Shown here: positions 59,172-64,000 of the stretch, in pieces
How the letters are laid out: each line of letters begins with the position of its first letter
Position numbering within the stretch: the stretch's first letter is position 1
Source of the DNA: Paramecium octaurelia
Taxonomy: Eukaryota; Ciliophora; Oligohymenophorea; Peniculida; Parameciidae
NCBI GenBank assembly: GCA_905182995.1
Contig: CAJJDP010000025.1
Location: 89,138 to 153,137, forward strand
DNA: 64,000 bases
Direction of reading: 5' to 3'
Made by a program: the position numbers and the translations under genes
The notes under the pieces: generated by a model
Told to the model about the DNA's origin: nothing
Seen by the model: the letters and a program-made list of their open reading frames with translations, nothing else
The model's database searches: none

Positions 59172-61141
59172 TCATTCAAATTATTCTAATTCTTTCTGAT
59201 GCTTATTGTCTAATTGTGCAAGTCTATCTTGAGTTAAAGCTCTTTCAAATTCTAATATTTTTTCCAGTCTCATTCTTTCAATCGGATCATCAACCTATCT
59301 TAACAATTTCTGCCTATCTAACTCTTTATTTTCCTCCTCTTACAATAACTTTAATTAATTTAACAATTACATTAAGTAATTCTTGATTTTACTTGATTTT
59401 CAGTTCTTATATTTGATTCTCCTTAGTCTAGATATCATAGGGAGCCATGACACTAGGCTTACTCTTTTGCTACAGTTACTTCTCCTAGAATCCTTTACTC
59501 TTTTAAGGAGCACTCTCAGGTCTCCTTTTCGGTTTTACCATTATTGGTTTAGGCTCTTATTGTTGATGTTCTTTTAATAATTCTGCTATATCTTTTTAAA
59601 GCTATTCTTTCTCTATAATTTGGGCTTTCTTATATTCTTACTTCTTTTTCTCTGAAGCCATTTTCTCCTTAATTATTTAATCTCTTCTTTTAGATTTCTC
59701 TTCGAGATCCCTCTACAATTGTTCTCTCTCATAATCTCTTATCCTGGTCATTCTTTCCTATGTTTCTTCTTATTCTTATTTTTTCAGCAATTCCTTAAGG
59801 TGTCTCTCTTTAATCATGTCATCTCGTTCCTTCAATACTTTAATTGCTTATAATTCCTTTGCTTCTCTTTCCATACTGATCTTTTCACATTTTTTCTATA
59901 ATTCCTAATCATTTTTTAATAATAACTAAAAATATTCTAAATCTCTTTACCTATTATCTATAATGCTCTCTCTCCTATTAAAGTTACCTTTTTTGATGTA
60001 ATGTTAATTCTCTATCCATTTCATTAATTTTAAATCTATCCTCGATTTCCTTAAATTTAAAAATCAAATCATCTCTTCTCTTTTCTTATTAAACTAAATT
60101 CTTTTGTTGAATCTGCTATCGTTTCTATTTTTATAAGTCTCTTTTCATCTCTTATTCCTTATTCATCATCTCAATTTCTTGCTATTTGGCAATTAACTTC
60201 TATTCAGCATTAAATTGTTTTTATTAAAAATTCAAATACACTTAATTTTATTAATGCAAAGCCCTTCTTTTATTCTCCTCCCTTCTATAATTTGCTTCAT
60301 CTTATTTTTCTTAAATCAACTATTATCTAAGTTCTTTTTCTTCTTCTAATAATATCCTGCGCTTGGCTTCTCTTTATTCCATTTTGAACAGTTTTTCTTC
60401 ATATAATTATTCTAACATTTATTACCGATATCTCTCTTTCTCTTCTCTTTCATCCTGAGCTTTTTTTAATTATTTTTCTCTTTTTCTCTTTTATTTTTGA
60501 AGTTCTTTTTCCTATTCTATTCTCTATTATGGTGTAATCTTATGAGTGTTTTCGTATTTTAATCTATCTTATTCTGCATATAGCTTTTATTTTCTTAAGT
60601 GCTCTTGATATTCAATTTATTGTTTTCTAAATTCTTCTTCAACCTTTTTTTCCTTTTTTCTTTATTCTAATTCTTGTCGTTGCTCATTTTATTTCTATCT
60701 CAATTCCATTTGCTTTTACCTTAATTGATTCTAGATTTCCTGTGTTTTTATTTCTTCATCTAACACCTTTTGCATCTATTTTTATCTTCTTTTTTAAATC
60801 ATCTCCATTCTCTTTCTCTCCTTTTCAAAATCCACCCTATCAAACTTTTTCTATGCATTATCATTTTTCCATTGCTAAATAATGTTCTCCCTCTCTCCCA
60901 CCAATAATTAAACTCTTGCCTATCTCTTATCTTCTTCATGTTAAAGCAGTGTTTTCCAGGCCTCTTCATCTAGGTTTAAATTTCTGTTTTCTCTTTTCAA
61001 ATCGTATATACTCTTCATAATCAATTATTCAGGTCGAATTCCCTATCTTCTACAAGCTTCCAATGATCTTGGGGAATTGATAATAGGATCTCTAACTGAG
61101 GTTTAATCAAAATTTAAAAGAGAAACGGGTGTAATTCGCAT
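59172..61141 (-). CDS. Highly charged coiled-coil protein (CCDC177-like N-terminus)
   Basis: About 645 residues from ATG 61141 ('MRITPVSLLNFDQTSVRDPI') to TGA 59172-59174. The N-terminal 'NSPRSLEACRRQGIRPEQLI' resembles the 'SPRSLxACxRxG' motif of vertebrate CCDC177 and of ciliate relatives. From residue 90 on it is a continuous single-helix/coiled-coil of E, K, R and Q ('KERKRMEMIQKRRQKQMQKV', 'KKEKKVEEEFRKQQIEYQEH'), ending 'QKELEQFE'. The genomic length is two more than a multiple of three, so one or more introns are present but could not be placed confidently in such repetitive sequence. Likely a structural or ciliary protein. Confidence 0.75.
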
Positions 61142-61486
61142 AAGTTAAAAATTATTTATTAAAACATTTAATTATTAACAAAATTACTATAAGTGTCTAT
61201 TCATTTGTGATTATCTAAACTTTTTACAGAAAATTATCTTTATAATTTCAACAAATGCATTCATTTATCAAATCTTAAATCATTAAATGTATAATTCTGA
61301 GTAATTACACTTACCTTTAATTAAGACTGGTACGTAAAACAATCCTTTGTTTTAATATAAGTTTATCTTTTTTATTCTTTTAAAGCATATATATATAATA
61401 TAAATATATTATTATTTTTCTCTAATTAGATTTGTTCAATTAATAAATGATGAAGCACAATCTCAAATTTGATTTTAAAAAAATTA
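61142..61486. other. Intergenic between divergent genes
   Basis: 345 AT-rich bases with a TATATATAATATA run near 61388-61408. It should hold both promoters. An ATG frame at 61447 ('MMKHNLKFDF') is out of frame with the downstream gene and meets TGA after about 37 codons. Confidence 0.5.
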
Positions 61487-62056
61487 ATGAGAAAAAAATA
61501 AACGCGCCCGTTATTTGTACCAAAACCAGAAAATGGGGATTTTCCTTTTGATATCAAAAACGCAAACACATAAGAAATAAAAGCCATAGACTTCAAAAGA
61601 ATGTACAAAACTTTGCAAATGTTTTTAGAAAAATTAATACCAGATCAGGTATAATAGATTGTTATCAAAAAGTCTCTCAATTAAAGAGTACAAACAAATA
61701 TTGATGCCATTTTCAGAGTGTTCATTGAAAAAGACTTAAATCCTCCTCCTCCTCAAAAACTTGTTGGAAGAAGAAGTTCTCCTTATACATACTAGAAGCA
61801 AGAATTTTGGGAATTGGTAGAACACCTAAATTCTCTGGGATTTTCTTATCGCCAGTTATCAGAGAGATTATAAGTGCATTATGTTTAAATTTCAACTCAT
61901 CATCGAGGCACTGTCGATTACGATGATGACGATTCTGAATATGAGTCAGAGTCCGTAAAGAAGGTAAGCAAAGAAGAGGATCATTCAGAATAAGTTATAC
62001 CAAAATAATAACAACATGATGTATTTTATTCTGACGATGAAAAAGGACAGAAATGA
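61487..62056 (+). CDS. Unknown acidic-tailed protein, 189 residues
   Basis: Single exon of 190 codons from ATG 61487 ('MRKKQTRPLFVPKPENGDFP') to TGA 62054-62056. A helical middle ('KRMYKTLQMFLEKLIPDQVQ', 'NIDAIFRVFIEKDLNPPPPQ', 'FWELVEHLNSLGFSYRQLSE') is followed by an acidic Asp/Glu/Ser tail ('VDYDDDDSEYESES', 'VFYSDDEKGQK'). The tail contains likely casein-kinase-2 sites. No family is recognised. The start was chosen because upstream ATGs at 61447-61450 lie in another frame that soon meets TGA. Confidence 0.68.
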
Positions 62057-62217
62057 AATTCATAGATAATATTATGCTTTTTCCTTTATATTTAAAGGTT
62101 GTATTCTTATTATATTCCCATATTCTATACCTATTACTTGGAAAATCTAATTTAAAGAGTAATAAAATAAAATATGAATTGTAAAATTATGGAATAATGA
62201 AATTCACAACATGGCTG

Positions 62218-63894
62218 TCACTTCTTCAACATTTTCCCTTTTACTTCTTCTCTTAGTTGATTCATTAAATGATCTTCTTCTTGATCTTCTAATTCTTCAT
62301 CTTTACTGGGCAATTCATTAAAGATTTCATCATCATCTCGTAAAATAGAATAATCCTAAGAATTATTTGAATGTAAATGAGAGTTTTATTTTTTTGGCTT
62401 GATTCTAAAGTTCCTTTTTAAAAATTCCTAGTCATTCAACTCTAAGACAGAACTGATCATAGATTTATTCAACAATTCTTATTGTTACTTTAAATTAAGA
62501 ATATACAATTACCAATTATGACAAGTTAAGCAATTTTTCTCTTATGGCATCAATTATTCCTTAAAATCCTTTATCTTTAGATTATGACAATTTTTTCAGG
62601 TTTTTTGTAATCCAATTCTTCAATTTATTTTATAGTAAACCAGATATTGTTGCTTTCTCTTCTACTTCTATAACCATTTTATCTTGATCTGTTTGTTCAT
62701 TTCTTTATTTATTATTTTCTACCAAGAATTCCTTGTCCATATCACTGTAATCTTATTTTAACTGATTAAAATTGTTTTTTAAGTCTAGGTTTTCTTGCTT
62801 TAAGTTATTAATTTTCTTCTCATAATCCGAAATCGATATTAGTAGATGGGCATATGTTTGTTCTCTACCAATAAACTTCTAAACAATTTCATTAGCATCT
62901 GAGATGCCTGTAGATGCTTTGATTTTTTAATAGGCAATTTCTAAATTTTGATATTGGTTTATTCCCATTTGCATTTTGCTTTTTAAGAAAGAATTTAAGA
63001 ATTTGTGGACTAATAATAGTTTTCTCCATTTTTTTAATGCCCCATCTCTAATGTCATTTGCAGCTACTTCTGCAATCTCTTATTGCCTTTTGATTCTATC
63101 ATCTCTTTTTTATTCAACTTCCTATTTCTATTTTAACTCATTTTTGAATCTATTAATATTGTTTTCTCTATTTTTATTTTATTGTTTGATTCCATCAGCT
63201 ACCTCTTTCAAAGCCAACATTGTTTTTTAATGCAAAACTTGAATTTATTAAGCCCTTATAATTACTAAGTTATATTTTACTTTAAGCTTGTGGATTAACA
63301 GGTTGACAATGCCTATTTAAGGTGTCTTTCATATTGATTTGCTCTCAGTTAATAAGTAACTTAATCTTTTTTCATTCTTGTTAACATGTGTTCGAATATC
63401 TTTTTATCATAATTGCTTTGGCTTAATAATTTTTATTATTCTTATAATTTCTATGAGTATTCATTTTCCTGTTTTGTTAAATCCTTTTATTTTAGATTAT
63501 ATTATTCGATTTAATAGCTCATTTGATCAATGTCCTTTCTCATCTTATCAATATCTTTGTCTTTGGTATTACCAGACATTTTCATATTATCACAACTTTT
63601 CTTTAGTTCTGTCAAATTGGCATGAACTTCTTGAGCTTCATCAATTTTCTATGAAAATATAAGTGGATGAGTACTTTTTGGTCTTCCAATTGTTTGGGAT
63701 AGTAATCATTATCTTATCCCAAAACAGAAGACATACTATTATATTTGATCATTTTGTCAACTGATTTCTTGACGGCCAAACTACGATATTAATCGAGATT
63801 GCTTCTTTTAGATCTGGTACGAGATTTATGTGAATAGAGTCTAATCTTATTATAAATTGGGAGTAATTACATCTGGAAGTTCCACTACGGACAT
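62218..63894 (-). CDS. Outer-dynein-arm docking-complex type coiled-coil protein (CCDC63/114/151 family)
   Basis: 524 residues after removal of four introns (62489-62513, 63255-63280, 63649-63674, 63846-63870; 25, 26, 26, 25 nt), exactly 525 codons. It is almost entirely coiled coil, with conserved segments near the N-terminus ('IDEAQEVHANLTELKKSCDN', 'NYDKKIFEHMLTRMKKDQVT') and in the second half 'YQKIKASTGISDANEIVQKF' followed by 'REQTYAHLLISISDYEKKIN', which is the family's 'IKxATGVSDxxEVxxKFxxQ' signature. The C-terminus is acidic. Known members anchor outer dynein arms to doublet microtubules in cilia; the exact orthologue (ODAD1 or ODAD3) is not decided. Confidence 0.82.
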
Positions 63895-64000
63895 TATTGA
63901 TAATAATAATAAATAAAATATATTGTATTGAGTAATTTATTAAAAGTTGTATAATTAATGAATGATTTTTTAATATGTTTTAGTATAGTTAGATGAGTTG
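63895..64000. other. Terminal spacer
   Basis: The last 106 bases, AT-rich, upstream of the dynein-docking gene. No telomeric C4A2/C3A3 repeats are present, so this is not a chromosome end. Confidence 0.6.

Noticed and set aside
63901..64000. Possible telomere or fragmentation end
   Set aside because: No C4A2/C3A3-type repeat is present at either window edge.

Overview
The window reads as macronuclear DNA of a ciliate of the Paramecium type. It is very AT-rich. TAA and TAG occur in frame throughout well-conserved proteins where glutamine fits, and every gene I could finish stops at TGA. Genes are packed on both strands and are cut by tiny GT...AG introns, mostly 22-38 nt, often starting GTA. 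Gene models were read by eye with TAA/TAG = Gln and TGA = stop. Where all introns were found, the spliced length was checked to be a multiple of three.

Layout. 1-7213: SYF1/XAB2 (partial), eIF3a, a coiled-coil protein and the spliceosomal WD40 protein PLRG1. 7244-13070: a CNG/EAG-type K+ channel, a DnaJ co-chaperone and complex I subunit NDUFS8. 13123-18052: a large multi-pass PAS-domain membrane protein. 18592-24553: a PHO84-type phosphate symporter, a MORN-repeat protein, a FAH-family hydrolase and small unknown proteins. 24610-36756: mostly unknown, coiled-coil or leucine-rich proteins, several of ciliary type (LRRC43-like, a possible CFAP97 domain), plus a Mei2-like RNA-binding protein. 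37523-41486: a DMT transporter and a protein kinase. 41529-45812: a Q/P-rich protein and a membralin-like protein. 46422-55013: a giant surface-type protein. 55410-58630: one 5S rRNA gene and an Aurora-like kinase. 58824-63894: a small conserved protein, a coiled-coil protein, an unknown protein and an outer-dynein-arm docking-type coiled-coil protein.

Two stretches are not real biology as drawn. Around the single N bases at 39161 and 56872 about 1.34-1.37 kb is present twice, the N lying between the copies. These look like unmerged overlapping contig ends, so one copy of each pair, with its broken gene fragments, is probably an assembly artefact.

Most genes are ordinary conserved eukaryotic functions (splicing, translation initiation, respiration, transport, signalling, cilia). 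I found no mobile element, CRISPR array or tRNA, and no convincing new system. The points most worth following are the zinc-knuckle in the K+ channel, the gluten-like repeat protein, the very close gene pairs and the TATA-like box in front of the solitary 5S gene.
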